64,000 nt of DNA. It comes from Nocardia vulneris (lineage in GTDB: Bacteria; Actinomycetota; Actinomycetes; Mycobacteriales; Mycobacteriaceae). The position numbers and the translations under genes are program-made. The DNA is taken from assembly GCF_001613425.1 (NCBI RefSeq), contig NZ_BDCI01000017.1, positions 62,001 through 126,000 of the forward strand. The letters are read 5' to 3'. The notes beneath the pieces were generated by a model. That model was not told the origin of the DNA. It saw only the letters and a list, made by a program, of their open reading frames with translations, and did no database searches. This document shows positions 1 through 9,451 of this stretch, in pieces; the stretch's first letter is position 1; every line of letters begins with the position of its first letter.

Positions 1-8
1 CCGGGGCT

Positions 9-106
9 TTACAAAGTAAATTTACCAGGTAAGGACGAGCCACAGAGGCCGGGGCGCTCAGGCATCTTGTCCAAATAAGCTTACTTGATAAGCTTACTGA
101 GTAAGC
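9..106. promoter_or_regulatory. Repeated TTAC-N3-GTAA operators upstream of the P450 gene
   Basis: Three copies of the 11-bp palindrome TTAC-N3-GTAA lie at 9-19, 22-32 and 94-104. The last is the core of a longer perfect palindrome (GCTTACT-G-AGTAAGC, 92-106). An 11-bp direct repeat (ATAAGCTTACT) lies at 75-85 and 88-98. Such clusters usually bind TetR- or MarR-type dimers. No regulator gene lies to the right, so the cognate repressor is probably encoded just left of the window. Confidence 0.6.
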
Positions 107-165
107 CTAACTTCAGCGCGGAGGTTCGGAGTACCGGTGCCGACCGCGGTTCGATGGGAGAAGCC

Positions 166-1380
166 ATGACGTCGCAGACGCCACTGCACCTTGTTCACAC
201 AGCGCGTGAGCGATACAGCCCGGGGCCCGCTCTGACCGAGCGAGCGCACACAGAGGGCCTCACCAGAACGGACACGCCTTTCGGAGTGCCGGGTTGGCTG
301 GTCACCCGCCATGAGGACGTACGCGCCGTACTCGGTGACGCCGCCCGGTTCAGCAGCGCGACACCTGGCCGTCGCGCGAATCCGCCCGCCGCGTCGACCG
401 ATACCGACTCGGCCGGTAAGCAGTTCGCCAGTGCGGCATCGTTTTTGGTCGGCCAGGATCCGCCCGAACACCCCCGCCTGCGCCGATTGCTCACCCCCGA
501 ATTCACGATGCGCCGTATGCGCGAGCTGGCGCCTCGGGTGCGCGCCGTTGTCGGAGCGGTACTCGACGGCATGCAGGACGCGGGCTCGCCGGTCGACCTC
601 GTCGAGTGCTTCGCACTCCCCGTCCCGTCCCTGGTCATCTGCGAACTCCTCGGCGTCCCCTATGCCGACCGGGAAATGTTCCAACGTCTGACGGCGGTCC
701 AGCTGCGGGCCACAGCGGCGCAAGAAGAGCGGACCGAAGCCTTCCTCGCGCTGCGTTCTTATATGGGCGATCTCGTCGACCGGCAGCGCACTGCTCCGGG
801 TGATGATCTGATCGGCATGCTCATCCGCGAACACGATGACGACCTCAGCCACGACGAGTTGGTCGGCGTCGCCCTCGTCCTGTTGATCGCGGGGCATGAG
901 ACGACCGCCAACACCCTCGGCGCGGGCACCGCCCTGCTTCTCGAACACCCCGGCCAACTCGCCGCGATCCGCGACGAGCCGCACCGGGTCGACGGCGCGG
1001 TCGAGGAACTGCTCCGCTTCTGCACACCGGTCCACACGGGCCTGGTCCGGACGGTCACGACGGACACCGTCATCGGCGGGCAGCCGATGAAAACCGGTGA
1101 CCTGGTGGTTGTTTCGCTGCCCATGGCCAACCGCGACCCGCGTCTGGTCACCGCACCGGACGACTTCGACATCGCACGCAAGCCGGTCCCGCACGTCGCG
1201 TTCGGCCACGGCATCCACCACTGTGTCGGCGCTCCCCTGGCCAGGATGGAACTACGGATCGCACTCCCGGCCCTGTTGCAACGCTTCCCCGGACTCCGGC
1301 TCGATCTCGATCCGGCGGACATCCAGTTCCGCACCATGACAGCCGTGCACGGCGTCGAAAGTTTGCCCGTCGCTTGGTGA
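166..1380 (+). CDS. Cytochrome P450 (bacterial class I type)
   Basis: This is a soluble haem monooxygenase of 404 residues, normal for actinobacterial CYPs. The I-helix oxygen-activation motif AGHETT is at about residues 243-248, the K-helix ExxR (EELLR) at about 281-284, and the haem-ligand motif FGHGIHHCVG at about 346-355 with the axial Cys near 353. The start is taken at the ATG at 166, which has GGGAG six bases upstream. An in-frame TTG at 85 would put the protein start inside the operator palindromes and is unlikely. No ferredoxin or ferredoxin reductase gene is adjacent, so electrons must come from elsewhere. The substrate is unknown. Palindromic operators directly upstream suggest induction by release of a repressor. 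Confidence 0.93.
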   Translation: MTSQTPLHLVHTARERYSPGPALTERAHTEGLTRTDTPFGVPGWLVTRHEDVRAVLGDAARFSSATPGRRANPPAASTDTDSAGKQFASAASFLVGQDPPEHPRLRRLLTPEFTMRRMRELAPRVRAVVGAVLDGMQDAGSPVDLVECFALPVPSLVICELLGVPYADREMFQRLTAVQLRATAAQEERTEAFLALRSYMGDLVDRQRTAPGDDLIGMLIREHDDDLSHDELVGVALVLLIAGHETTANTLGAGTALLLEHPGQLAAIRDEPHRVDGAVEELLRFCTPVHTGLVRTVTTDTVIGGQPMKTGDLVVVSLPMANRDPRLVTAPDDFDIARKPVPHVAFGHGIHHCVGAPLARMELRIALPALLQRFPGLRLDLDPADIQFRTMTAVHGVESLPVAW

Positions 1381-1612
1381 TAACGCATCGTGGGCCGTGC
1401 GGCGCCGGTCCCAGCGTCAGCCGGGCTGACGAGTAACCGGCGGCGGGACTGGATCTGAACAGCTTATCGCGACGTAAGGCGCAGCCGGACTCATCCACGA
1501 GGACTCGGCGTCAATCACGGGACGTGACAACGGTTGTCATGCGTTCGGTCGATACCGCTCAGGGGTACGTGTCGAACAGAATGAGGCTATTGCAGGGTCA
1601 AGATCATCGACG

Positions 1613-1918
1613 ATGAGGAATACTGCGCGCATGATGTTTGCGCTGGCGACAGCTGCGGATGTTTCTGAGCCGGACCCGGCGGGGGTTCCCGCGGCGCACG
1701 CTGATGTCGTGCCGCCCCACGCGGCGACTTTCGCAGCGACACTAGGGTTCTCGGCCAGACCGAGCTCGGCGCAGCTAGATGCCGTACGTCAGCTCAATGC
1801 GCACGCGACCAGTAGCGAGCAGTGGCGCCGGGCGTTCGGGGATGCCATCCGCGGGTGGGCCGAGGGTAGGCTCGGGAACCCTCCGGTCCAGAAACTCTCG
1901 CCGTCATCGTGCGGGTAG
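1613..1918 (+). CDS. Small hypothetical protein
   Basis: This is a 101-residue open frame with moderately GC-rich third positions. Its stop codon overlaps the GTG start of the next gene by 10 bases, which would suit translational coupling. The C-terminal half (about residues 55-95) has the look of a folded helical segment, rich in Gln, Arg, Trp and Ala. The N-terminal half is low in complexity and rich in Ala and Pro. No family is recognised. There is no convincing Shine-Dalgarno sequence before the ATG. It could instead be untranslated leader of the downstream gene. Confidence 0.35.
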   Translation: MRNTARMMFALATAADVSEPDPAGVPAAHADVVPPHAATFAATLGFSARPSSAQLDAVRQLNAHATSSEQWRRAFGDAIRGWAEGRLGNPPVQKLSPSSCG

Positions 1919-3756
1919 CAGCCGATCAGGCGGGATCACCACCGAGGTCCCGGCGAATCGTCGTGGTCGGTGCAGGTCTGGCCGGCACCGCCACGGCCAT
2001 ACGACTGCTGCGGTTCGCCACCGAGCCTGTTGAAATTGTCCTGCTCGAACGTCAGAAGGAACACAGACACGCGGGAGTCGCGTATCACGCGGCGGGAAAT
2101 CCGTGGCACCACATCTTCAACATCCAAGCGGGCAGGATGTCGGCTTTCCGGGAGGATGTCGACGACTTCTTGAATTGGGCCAACCGAGAAGCCGATCGAT
2201 CGGCGTGGCCGCCGGAATGGCGGGAAGTCACCTTCTTCGAATCGGATCCGGCACCACGCCGGATCTATGCGGATTACCTCGGTCAGCGGCTGGCCGAGGC
2301 CGCGGCGGAAGCCGGCGACGGCGTCGTCCTGCTCGAGGCAGACGGCGAAATGGTCGGCCTGACGCCGTCTGCCGACGGCATTTCCGCAGCGATCGAAAAC
2401 CTGTCCTGGTCGGGCGGCCCCGGACTCGAAACGACGACCGTGGACGCAGACCACATCATCCTCGCAACGGGACCTGAACTGCGTCACCCGCGCTACGCAC
2501 AGGCCGTGCTCGACCACCCGTCCTATATTCGGCTGCCGTACACCGGCGAGGCAGTGGAGCGAATCAAGGCCCTGCCGCCGCGTGCTGTCGTCGCGATCAT
2601 CGGAACACTGCTCAGCGCTTACGATTTCGCTGCGCTGCTGCTACGGCAAGGGCACACCGGCGCGATATACATGATTTCGCCGTCGAGCCTGACGCCGGGA
2701 ACCTACCCGGCCGACCACCGGCATGACGTACTGGCCGTCCCGCCACCCATTGTCGACATCGAGCAGGGACGTGCGACTCTCGCCGGCCAACTCGAAGCCG
2801 AGTGGATCAGGGCATGCCTTTTCGTCGCCGAGCAGCATCCCGAGGTACACACCGCCGTGATTTCGGAGCGAGTCGCGAAAGCCTGGGAAGCATATCTGCC
2901 CGACATATTCCAGAACATCTCCGCCGAAGACCTGCAGTTCCTTTTGGAAAAGTACGGCAGCCGTCTCGCCACGCTACGGGTCAGTGCGATGGCGTACACC
3001 ACCGCCGTCGTGGATGCCGCGCTCCGCGTCAGCGGGCAGGTCCAGGTGGTGACCGGCCGCGTCACGGACTTGCAGCCGCTCGAGCAGGACCGATTGTTGC
3101 TGACACGCTCCGGCGAGGGACCACACCGAACCTTGGCAGCAGACCTGGTCATCTCCAATTTCGGCCGAGAGTTCGACTATGCCGCGGTGCGGTCTCGGCT
3201 GTGGCAATGCCTCCTCGACAGTGGGCTGGCCGTTCCGCACCGGAAGACCCGAAGAGGCGTGGAGGTAGACCGATTCGGCGCCTTGCTCATGGTTGATGGC
3301 CGCAAGTCCGGAGCGGTCTCCGCGGTGGGGGCTCCCCGGGAAGGCGACGAGATTGTTCGGCATGGACGGCTCGGGGCCTTCAGTTTCAATCTGGCCACCA
3401 TCAAGAACCATTCCGTGTCGGTGGCCGCAGATGTGCTGCGCAAACTCGAATCGAGGTACGCGAGCCTGCCCGACTCCACATCGACTCCACCGCTGGAAAG
3501 CGCATGGGCCGAACTGGTTTCGTTGGAGGTCCAGCGCTTGGCTGCGCGTCGGCGGCGGACCCGCACCGAATTTCAGGAGCAGTTGGACACGAAACTCCTC
3601 GAGGCCGCTGGACAATCCGATATCAGCACCTGGCGGGCGGCGATAAATCGAGCAGCGGTCGACTGCTTGACCGAGCTCTCCGTGACGCCGCGGGAACTAC
3701 GTGCCCAGCTCATGCTCGACCTCCGACCGCCGAACTCGGACCGGACACTTCAGTGA
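1909..3756 (+). CDS. FAD/NAD(P)-binding protein (NAD_binding_9 type)
   Basis: This 615-residue protein starts from GTG. A classic Rossmann dinucleotide motif GAGLAGTATA lies near residues 22-31, followed by an acidic strand end (LLERQ). The pattern RHAGVAYHAAGNPWHHIFN near residue 60 is the signature of the family of FAD-NAD(P)-binding proteins that act in flavin-dependent oxidation or in secondary-metabolite clusters. A second nucleotide-binding stretch (AVVAIIGTLLSAYDFA) near residue 227 fits an NAD(P) site. Members are usually 450-650 residues long. The substrate cannot be deduced. The gene lies downstream of the P450 on the same strand with a 500-bp gap, so a shared role is possible but unproven. 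Confidence 0.8.
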   Translation: MRVAADQAGSPPRSRRIVVVGAGLAGTATAIRLLRFATEPVEIVLLERQKEHRHAGVAYHAAGNPWHHIFNIQAGRMSAFREDVDDFLNWANREADRSAWPPEWREVTFFESDPAPRRIYADYLGQRLAEAAAEAGDGVVLLEADGEMVGLTPSADGISAAIENLSWSGGPGLETTTVDADHIILATGPELRHPRYAQAVLDHPSYIRLPYTGEAVERIKALPPRAVVAIIGTLLSAYDFAALLLRQGHTGAIYMISPSSLTPGTYPADHRHDVLAVPPPIVDIEQGRATLAGQLEAEWIRACLFVAEQHPEVHTAVISERVAKAWEAYLPDIFQNISAEDLQFLLEKYGSRLATLRVSAMAYTTAVVDAALRVSGQVQVVTGRVTDLQPLEQDRLLLTRSGEGPHRTLAADLVISNFGREFDYAAVRSRLWQCLLDSGLAVPHRKTRRGVEVDRFGALLMVDGRKSGAVSAVGAPREGDEIVRHGRLGAFSFNLATIKNHSVSVAADVLRKLESRYASLPDSTSTPPLESAWAELVSLEVQRLAARRRRTRTEFQEQLDTKLLEAAGQSDISTWRAAINRAAVDCLTELSVTPRELRAQLMLDLRPPNSDRTLQ

Positions 3757-3790
3757 CCGAGAACGCGCTGGACCGGCGGAGGTGGCGCAC

Positions 3791-6130
3791 TCAACCGGCC
3801 GCACCGAGAACGTCGAGAGCGGCGGCGACAATGCTGTCGGCGTCCAACCCGTGGTACCGGTACACCTCCTCCAGCGAGCCGACCTGCCCGTAACGTGTCA
3901 CCCCGAGATCGATATGATGCACCCGGTTGATTCCGGAGAGGAAAGACATGGTGTGCGGGTGGCCGTCCAGGACGGTCACCATCGGCGTGGCCCGGGCGGG
4001 CGGGAACAACTGATCCAGGATCCAGCTCTCACCGCGGCCGCGACCTTGCCTGGCCTGCAATGCCTCGAAGAGCAGACCAGGACTGGTGACGCACACGACG
4101 TCGGCGACCACCCCGCCCGATTCGAGCCGGTCGGCCGCAGCCACCGCCTCGGTCACCACAGCGCCCATCGCGACGATCGTGACGACCGCGGCCTCGCGCC
4201 GGCGCAGCGGATATCCGCCTGCGACAACCTGTTTGCGCCGGCGCTCCCGCGCGGCAGGGTCGGCGGGCACCTCGGCGAGCCGCTGTTCGACCGGCCGGGT
4301 CGACAACCGCAGATACGCCGAGGTCCCGTCCGGTCGCCCGAGGCGGGCGATACTGGCCAGCAGCGTCCATTCCACATCGAGGGCGAACGCGGGTTCGTAA
4401 CAGATCAGGCCCGGGGTCTCGATACCGATCGAGGGCGTCGTAATCGATTGGTGGGCACCGCCTTCGGCGGCGAGCGTGACACCCGACGGCGTGCCGATCA
4501 GGATCGACTGCCCGCCGGCGTAGATGCCGTACGTCCAGGGTTCGAGCGCGCGTTCGACGAACGGGTCGTAGAGCACACCGATCGGGAACAGGGGTTGGCC
4601 CCACCGGCTCCAGGTCGCGCCGAGTTCGCCGATCAGCCCCACCAGATTCGTTTCGGCGATGCCGAGTTCCATGTGCCGCCCGGTGGGTTGCTCACGCCAG
4701 CGCACGAGCGTTTCGGCGTCGTCGGCGAACCAGTCGTGCCGTTCGGCGCTCGACCACACGCCGACCTTGTTGATCCAGCCCGCCAGATTGGTGGTCGAGC
4801 TGACGTCGGGACTCACGGTGATCACCCGCCGCGCCATCTCCGGCGCCGCCCGGCTCAGGTCCAGCAGGGTGCGCCCCAGCGCCGCCTGCGTGGTCGCGAC
4901 ACTTTTCGGCGTGTGGCCGAAATCCTTTGGTACCTCGGGTACTTCGACAGTAGGCACCGGTTCACGGCGCAACCGCAGCGCGGTATCCGCGCACAACCGC
5001 CCGGCGGCACTCTCGTCGTCGAGCCGCGCCCACGGTTGTTGCGGATCGCGGCCGAGTTCGGCGGCGAGCGACTCGTACTCGGCCACCGACAGCAGCGACG
5101 AATGGTTCTGTGGGTGCCCCTGCGTCGGCAGCCCATAGCCTTTGATGGTGTAGGCGATGATCACCGTCGGGCGGGTGTCGTCGATCTGCGCATAGGCCTC
5201 GATCAAAGCCTGCATATCGTGCCCGCCCAAATTACGGATCGCCGCCAGCAACGTCGAATCATCCAGACCGGCAATCAATTCCGCCAATTCCGCGTGATCG
5301 GTCCCGCTGCCCGGCAGCCTGCGCCGAAGTTCGTCGGCGTCGCAGCGCAGCAGGCGCTGGTACTCAGGGTTGGGCATGTCGAGGATCCGGGTACGCAGCG
5401 CCGCGCCGCCCGGCCGGGCGAACAACGACTCCAGTAGACGGCCGAACTTCACCGTGAGCACCTGCCAACCCGCGGCGGCGAACATCGCCTCCAGCCGACC
5501 GGCCGCGATATTGGGCACCACCCGGTCCAGGGACTGCCGGTTCAGATCGACGATCCATACGATCTCACCGAGATCGGCGTTACCGGGATCGACCACCGCC
5601 TCCCACACCGCGCCCTCGTCCAGCTCCGCATCACCGACCAGCGAATACTGCCGGCCGGTACCGGTTTCGGCACCCAGTGCGTCGTTGAGATAGCGCCGCG
5701 CGATCGCACCCCAGATCGGCGCGGTCGCCCCGATCCCGACCGATCCGGTCGAATAGTCGACCGGGTCAGGGTCCTTGGACCGGCTGGGATAGGACTGCAG
5801 CCCACCGAATTGACGCAGGGTGGTCAGGTACGACTCGTCCAACTCCCCCAGCAGATAGTTGATGGCGTGCAGCACCGGCGAGGCATGTGGTTTGACCGAA
5901 ACCCGGTCACCGGAGCGCAATGCGGTGAACCACAGCGAAGTCATGATGGTGGTCATCGACGCGCACGACGCCTGATGACCGCCCACCTTCAACCCCGACG
6001 GATTCGGCCGCACCCGGTTGGCGTGATGAATCATCGAAACCGCCAGCCACAGCGTGCGACGCTCGATCTCCGCCAGGGCGTCCAGCTCGGCGGTGCCGCG
6101 CTGGTATTTCGGCTCGGTGACCTCGGTCAT
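3791..6130 (-). CDS. Pyruvate dehydrogenase E1-like transketolase
   Basis: This 779-residue thiamine-diphosphate enzyme resembles homodimeric 2-oxoacid dehydrogenase E1 and transketolase. The N-terminal half holds the HxASP / GSVGIGATAPIWGA region and a ThDP-Mg motif beginning GDAELDEG and running to the DLNRQSLD segment. The pyrimidine-binding domain follows with GIAETNLVG and AEGGAHQS. The C-terminal transketolase domain ends near the stop. The start is the ATG at 6130, with GAGGAG six bases upstream; the frame is open further upstream without a better site. It is shorter than AceE (about 890-930 residues) and no lipoyl-E2 or E3 gene is nearby, so it may act alone or borrow the cellular complex. 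The gene is divergent from the EthD gene. Confidence 0.85.
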   Translation of the reverse strand: MTEVTEPKYQRGTAELDALAEIERRTLWLAVSMIHHANRVRPNPSGLKVGGHQASCASMTTIMTSLWFTALRSGDRVSVKPHASPVLHAINYLLGELDESYLTTLRQFGGLQSYPSRSKDPDPVDYSTGSVGIGATAPIWGAIARRYLNDALGAETGTGRQYSLVGDAELDEGAVWEAVVDPGNADLGEIVWIVDLNRQSLDRVVPNIAAGRLEAMFAAAGWQVLTVKFGRLLESLFARPGGAALRTRILDMPNPEYQRLLRCDADELRRRLPGSGTDHAELAELIAGLDDSTLLAAIRNLGGHDMQALIEAYAQIDDTRPTVIIAYTIKGYGLPTQGHPQNHSSLLSVAEYESLAAELGRDPQQPWARLDDESAAGRLCADTALRLRREPVPTVEVPEVPKDFGHTPKSVATTQAALGRTLLDLSRAAPEMARRVITVSPDVSSTTNLAGWINKVGVWSSAERHDWFADDAETLVRWREQPTGRHMELGIAETNLVGLIGELGATWSRWGQPLFPIGVLYDPFVERALEPWTYGIYAGGQSILIGTPSGVTLAAEGGAHQSITTPSIGIETPGLICYEPAFALDVEWTLLASIARLGRPDGTSAYLRLSTRPVEQRLAEVPADPAARERRRKQVVAGGYPLRRREAAVVTIVAMGAVVTEAVAAADRLESGGVVADVVCVTSPGLLFEALQARQGRGRGESWILDQLFPPARATPMVTVLDGHPHTMSFLSGINRVHHIDLGVTRYGQVGSLEEVYRYHGLDADSIVAAALDVLGAAG

Positions 6131-6317
6131 CGGCATCTCCTCGAATGACATCCGGGTGTTCGGGTGGGTCCGTGCCTGGTTCGGGGCAGAGCGCACGTGG
6201 TTCGCGATGACCGCGTCGTCGGTCGCGCCGTACATCTCGTCGATCGTTTCGATCCTGCCATTCACGGTCCGCTCGCCGTGCGCTACCGTCGTCGCTCGCC
6301 GCTGAACGGAGTCTGTT

Positions 6318-6629
6318 GTGCACAAGCTGATGGTCCTGTATCCCGAGCCCGCCGATCCCGACCACTTCCGCGACTACTACGTGAACATCCACCTCCCCCT
6401 GGTCACGCGCATGCCTGGTCTGCTCGCGTGGCGCTACAGCTTCGAGGTGGCAGCGGCGCAGGGACAGACGCCGTACTTCGCGGTCTTCGAAGCCGAATTC
6501 GCTGACATCGCGGCAATGACCGCGGCTCGGACGTCTCCGCAGGGCCAACAGGTGGCAGCCGATGTCGCCAACTACGCGACCGGCGGTGCGGTCGTCATCC
6601 ACTATCCGGTACAGAACGGCACCTGCTGA
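6318..6629 (+). CDS. EthD family protein
   Basis: This is a 103-residue ferredoxin-fold (dimeric alpha/beta barrel) protein of the EthD family. The diagnostic features are the N-terminal strand LMVLYP, then DHFRDYYVNIHLPLV with the family's conserved His, and the central TPYFAVFEAEF strand. The start is GTG at 6318 with GGAG seven bases upstream. EthD proteins are small partners or dehydratase-like enzymes often found beside P450 or degradation genes. Here the gene stands alone between the divergent transketolase gene and the convergent PLP-enzyme gene, so no specific role can be given. Confidence 0.85.
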   Translation: MHKLMVLYPEPADPDHFRDYYVNIHLPLVTRMPGLLAWRYSFEVAAAQGQTPYFAVFEAEFADIAAMTAARTSPQGQQVAADVANYATGGAVVIHYPVQNGTC

Positions 6630-6793
6630 GCAGGACCCGAACGGCCCACCGCACGCAGCGTGCGCGAGCCGGCGGTTCCGCCTCGCCAACCCCCGTGGCA
6701 TATCAGCCACCGGACCGTGACCGGGGTGCTCGCGGAACGACCTGATCGCACACCGGCGGGCGACGCAGAATTTCGAACCCGCGAACGCACTCG

Positions 6794-7942
6794 CTACTGC
6801 GAGCGTCCGCGCGCGTGCACCGGCCACAGGTCGACGAGCACATCGTTCTCGACGACGTGGATGAAGTCGTAGCGATCAATGGTCGGATCACAGTGCGGCG
6901 GAACGAATTCGACGCGAGAACCGAGCGGCGGGCGCTCCGGTTCACCGACGACCAGAACGCCGTGCTCGTCGCCGTACCAGACATAGGTGCCGAGGTCGGT
7001 GCCAGGCACGTCGGCGTCGGTGGCGAACGCTTTCAACCCGGCGTCGACCGTAACCCATTGCGGCTGAGCGGTGTTGATGACCGTTGACTGGACGAACAAC
7101 GCCTGCTCGAGCGATCGCAACCAGGTGCTCTCGACCTCGCCGTACTGCCGATCCAGCACCGCGTAGGAGCCGGGCTGCACCTCGTTGAGCACCCCCAGCG
7201 CGAGGTCGGCGTCGAGGGTGCCGGTACCGCCGCCGGTGCGGATGCCGGTGTCGAAACCGGCCTTGTCCAGCGCGTCGATCGTGGCGGTGAGCAACTCCAT
7301 ACCGTCGGCCACCGCCGCGCGCCGGGCATCTGGTTCCCGCACATGCTGCCAATGCCCGCCGTATCCCTGCACACCCCGCAACCGCAGGTTCGGCGAGGCT
7401 TGGATGGGCGCGGCCAGCACGAGCGCGGCCTCGGGATCGGGCACGCCGGTGCGGTGCATGTTCACGTCGACGTCGATGAGCACGTCGATCGGGGTACGCG
7501 CGGCCGCGGCGAGCGCGACCACACCGTCGAGATGGTCGACGGTGACCCGCACCGAGGCGCCCTGTGCAGCCAGATCGGCAACTCGTGCGGCCACGTGATG
7601 ATCGATGATCGGCGAGGTGATCAACAGATCGGTGATCCCCGCCGCGAACAACGCTTCGGCCTCACCGGTTTTGGCGACACACACCCCGACAGCTCCGGAG
7701 TCCAGTTGCAGCCGTGCCAGATCCGCCGACTTGTGTGTCTTGGCGTGCGGCCGGAGCGCGACACCGCTGTCCGCGCACAGCTGTGCCGCGCGAGAAAGGT
7801 TGCGCCGCAACGCAGCCAGATCGATCACCGCCGCGGGCGTCGGGATCATCCGACGCGATCCAGGACGGCCGATCAACTCCAGTGCCGTCCGTACGACCGG
7901 CACAGTCACCTCGCCGGTCGCCCACTTGTGCTGGGTAGTCAT
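6794..7942 (-). CDS. DSD1-type PLP enzyme (D-threonine aldolase / D-serine dehydratase-like)
   Basis: This 382-residue protein has an alanine-racemase-like N-terminal TIM barrel. The PLP lysine lies in the motif RPHAKTHKS near residue 60, and the phosphate-binding glycines in the RTGGGTGT segment near 229. The C-terminal beta domain carries PPHCDPT, the His-x-Cys metal-binding pair diagnostic of the D-serine dehydratase / D-threonine aldolase fold. It should cleave or dehydrate a D-hydroxy amino acid with PLP and a divalent metal. The start is ATG 7942, placed eight bases after GGAGG. The frame extends upstream to 8053 but lacks a ribosome site there. The gene is monocistronic. Confidence 0.88.
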   Translation of the reverse strand: MTTQHKWATGEVTVPVVRTALELIGRPGSRRMIPTPAAVIDLAALRRNLSRAAQLCADSGVALRPHAKTHKSADLARLQLDSGAVGVCVAKTGEAEALFAAGITDLLITSPIIDHHVAARVADLAAQGASVRVTVDHLDGVVALAAAARTPIDVLIDVDVNMHRTGVPDPEAALVLAAPIQASPNLRLRGVQGYGGHWQHVREPDARRAAVADGMELLTATIDALDKAGFDTGIRTGGGTGTLDADLALGVLNEVQPGSYAVLDRQYGEVESTWLRSLEQALFVQSTVINTAQPQWVTVDAGLKAFATDADVPGTDLGTYVWYGDEHGVLVVGEPERPPLGSRVEFVPPHCDPTIDRYDFIHVVENDVLVDLWPVHARGRSQ

Positions 7943-8318
7943 GCCGTTCACCTCCACATTCCGACAACCCGCCCGAGTCCGTTCCCGGCCGAGGGCCATC
8001 ACGCACCCGGGCAATCCGAGTGCGGCGGCCAAATGTTCCGCCGATGGAAACAAATGAATACCTTCGCAGCACCTGAGTCGAGGATCTGCAGCGGAACGTC
8101 CCGGTTGCGGCAGCCGGTTGGCGCAGGGACGCCGTATTCGGCCACGGGACTGCCGGGCCGAGCAGCCTCAGGACCGAGGCCCTTCGCCGACGGTTCGGCT
8201 TCGCCTCGCAGGCAGTCGTCCCGCTTGGGCGACGGCGTCGATGACAGCGCCGTCGGTAGCCGAGGTTTAACGGACACGGCACCGATATGCACCGATCGGT
8301 AGGAAACTGCGGTGCACC
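7943..8318. promoter_or_regulatory. Divergent intergenic region with a GCACCGAT repeat
   Basis: No convincing gene lies in these 376 bases between the PLP-enzyme gene and the divergent HxlR gene. An 8-bp direct repeat GCACCGAT occurs at 8279-8286 and 8289-8296. The second copy runs into the palindrome ACCGATCGGT (8291-8300), about 20 bases before the HxlR start. This is the expected place for an autoregulatory operator. Nothing else was recognised. Confidence 0.35.
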
Positions 8319-8699
8319 ATGGTCGGCATGAACGGAAATGGTGGGCCGGAACAGTTGCTGGCGGATTGTCAGCTGCGCGCGGTGGTCGATCTGTTCACCC
8401 ACCGCTGGGACCTGGTGGTGCTTGCCGCCCTGCACGACGGGCCGCACCGGCGCGGCGTGCTGCACGAACGGGTCGGCGGGCTCAGCGACAAATCGCTGAC
8501 CGAGACGCTGCGGCGGCTGTTACAAGCGGGCCTGATCCAGCGGCAGCGGTTCGGGGAACGGCCGCCGCGGGTCGATTACGCGTTGACGACGCTCGGCGGG
8601 AGTCTCGTCGACGGGCCGGTACGGGAGCTGGGTCGGTGGATTCATGAGAACGGGGACGCGTTGCTCGCGGCCCAGGAGCGCAACGGGAGCGAGATATGA
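8319..8699 (+). CDS. HxlR family transcriptional regulator
   Basis: This 126-residue winged-helix regulator is typical for the HxlR family in length and layout. The family core runs from the Cys in ADCQLRAVVDLF, through HRWDLVVLAALHDGPHR (helix 1-2), then GLSDKSLTETLRRLLQAGLI (recognition helix and wing), to the wing GERPPRVDYALTTLG. The conserved Cys near residue 17 fits the redox- or electrophile-sensing types. The frame has ATGs at 8319 and 8328 and neither has a clear ribosome site. The stop overlaps the next ATG by four bases (ATGA), so the regulator and reductase are co-transcribed and probably co-regulated. Confidence 0.9.
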   Translation: MVGMNGNGGPEQLLADCQLRAVVDLFTHRWDLVVLAALHDGPHRRGVLHERVGGLSDKSLTETLRRLLQAGLIQRQRFGERPPRVDYALTTLGGSLVDGPVRELGRWIHENGDALLAAQERNGSEI

Positions 8700-9451
8700 A
8701 GACCATCGGCGTAATCGGTATCGGCATGATCGGCGGCACGCTGGCACGGCTGCTCGCGGCGAATGGATATGACGTCGTTGTCGCCAATTCCGGCGATCCG
8801 GCGGCCTTGGCCGAGGAGTTCGCCGACCTGCCGGGCATCGAGCCGGTCTGGGCCCGGACGGCGGCCGCCGACACCGACCTGACCATCGTGAGCGTCCCCT
8901 ATGCGGCGATCCCACGCCTCGCCCGCACCGTCTTCGCCGACACGACCGGCCCCGCGGTGCTCGACACGGGCAACTATTTCCCGCAACGCGACGCCGCCCT
9001 GCCCGGCTTCGACACCGACACCGTCGACAGCGTCTGGGTGGCACACCAGCTCGGCCGTCCGGTCTACAAGGCGTTCAACACCATTCACGCATTCCTGCTC
9101 GAACAGGCGGGCCGGCCCGCCGGCGCCGCCGACCGCATCGCCCTGCCCGTCGCCGGCCCCGCGGGCACCGAAAAACAACAGGTGCTCGATTTGGTGGACG
9201 CAGTGGGATTCGACCCTGTCGACGCCGGCGAACTCGAAACCTCGTGGCGGCAACACATGGACACCCCGGTCTTCCTGGCCGAACTCGACCCCGCCGGTGT
9301 TCGCGCCGCCCTCGACCGAGCCGAGCCGCAACGCCCCGACTTCATCATCGACCCCGCCCGCATCGCCGCCCAACACGACCTCGCCCGCCGCTGGCACCCT
9401 TCCGAACGACTGCGAGCGGGAATGATGAGCGCATACGGCATCGACATGTGA
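8696..9451 (+). CDS. NADP/F420-dependent reductase-like protein (F420_oxidored family)
   Basis: This 251-residue Rossmann protein begins MKTIGVIGIGMIGG, a GxGxxG dinucleotide motif. It continues with the strand ending VVANS and the SVPYAAIP segment typical of coenzyme F420-dependent NADP oxidoreductase-like proteins (PF03807). The middle section KAFNTIHAFLLEQ is the usual family signature for substrate-site closure. It probably reduces or oxidises a small carbonyl or F420 using NADP. It overlaps the HxlR gene through ATGA, and HxlR-reductase pairs commonly respond to reactive electrophiles. That stress role is inference. Confidence 0.85.
   Translation: MKTIGVIGIGMIGGTLARLLAANGYDVVVANSGDPAALAEEFADLPGIEPVWARTAAADTDLTIVSVPYAAIPRLARTVFADTTGPAVLDTGNYFPQRDAALPGFDTDTVDSVWVAHQLGRPVYKAFNTIHAFLLEQAGRPAGAADRIALPVAGPAGTEKQQVLDLVDAVGFDPVDAGELETSWRQHMDTPVFLAELDPAGVRAALDRAEPQRPDFIIDPARIAAQHDLARRWHPSERLRAGMMSAYGIDM

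Noticed and set aside
3701..5437. 578-residue plus-strand frame over the transketolase gene
   Set aside because: It is antisense to a well-supported enzyme gene, is rich in Arg, His, Asp and Gln in shadow-frame fashion, and has no recognisable domain.
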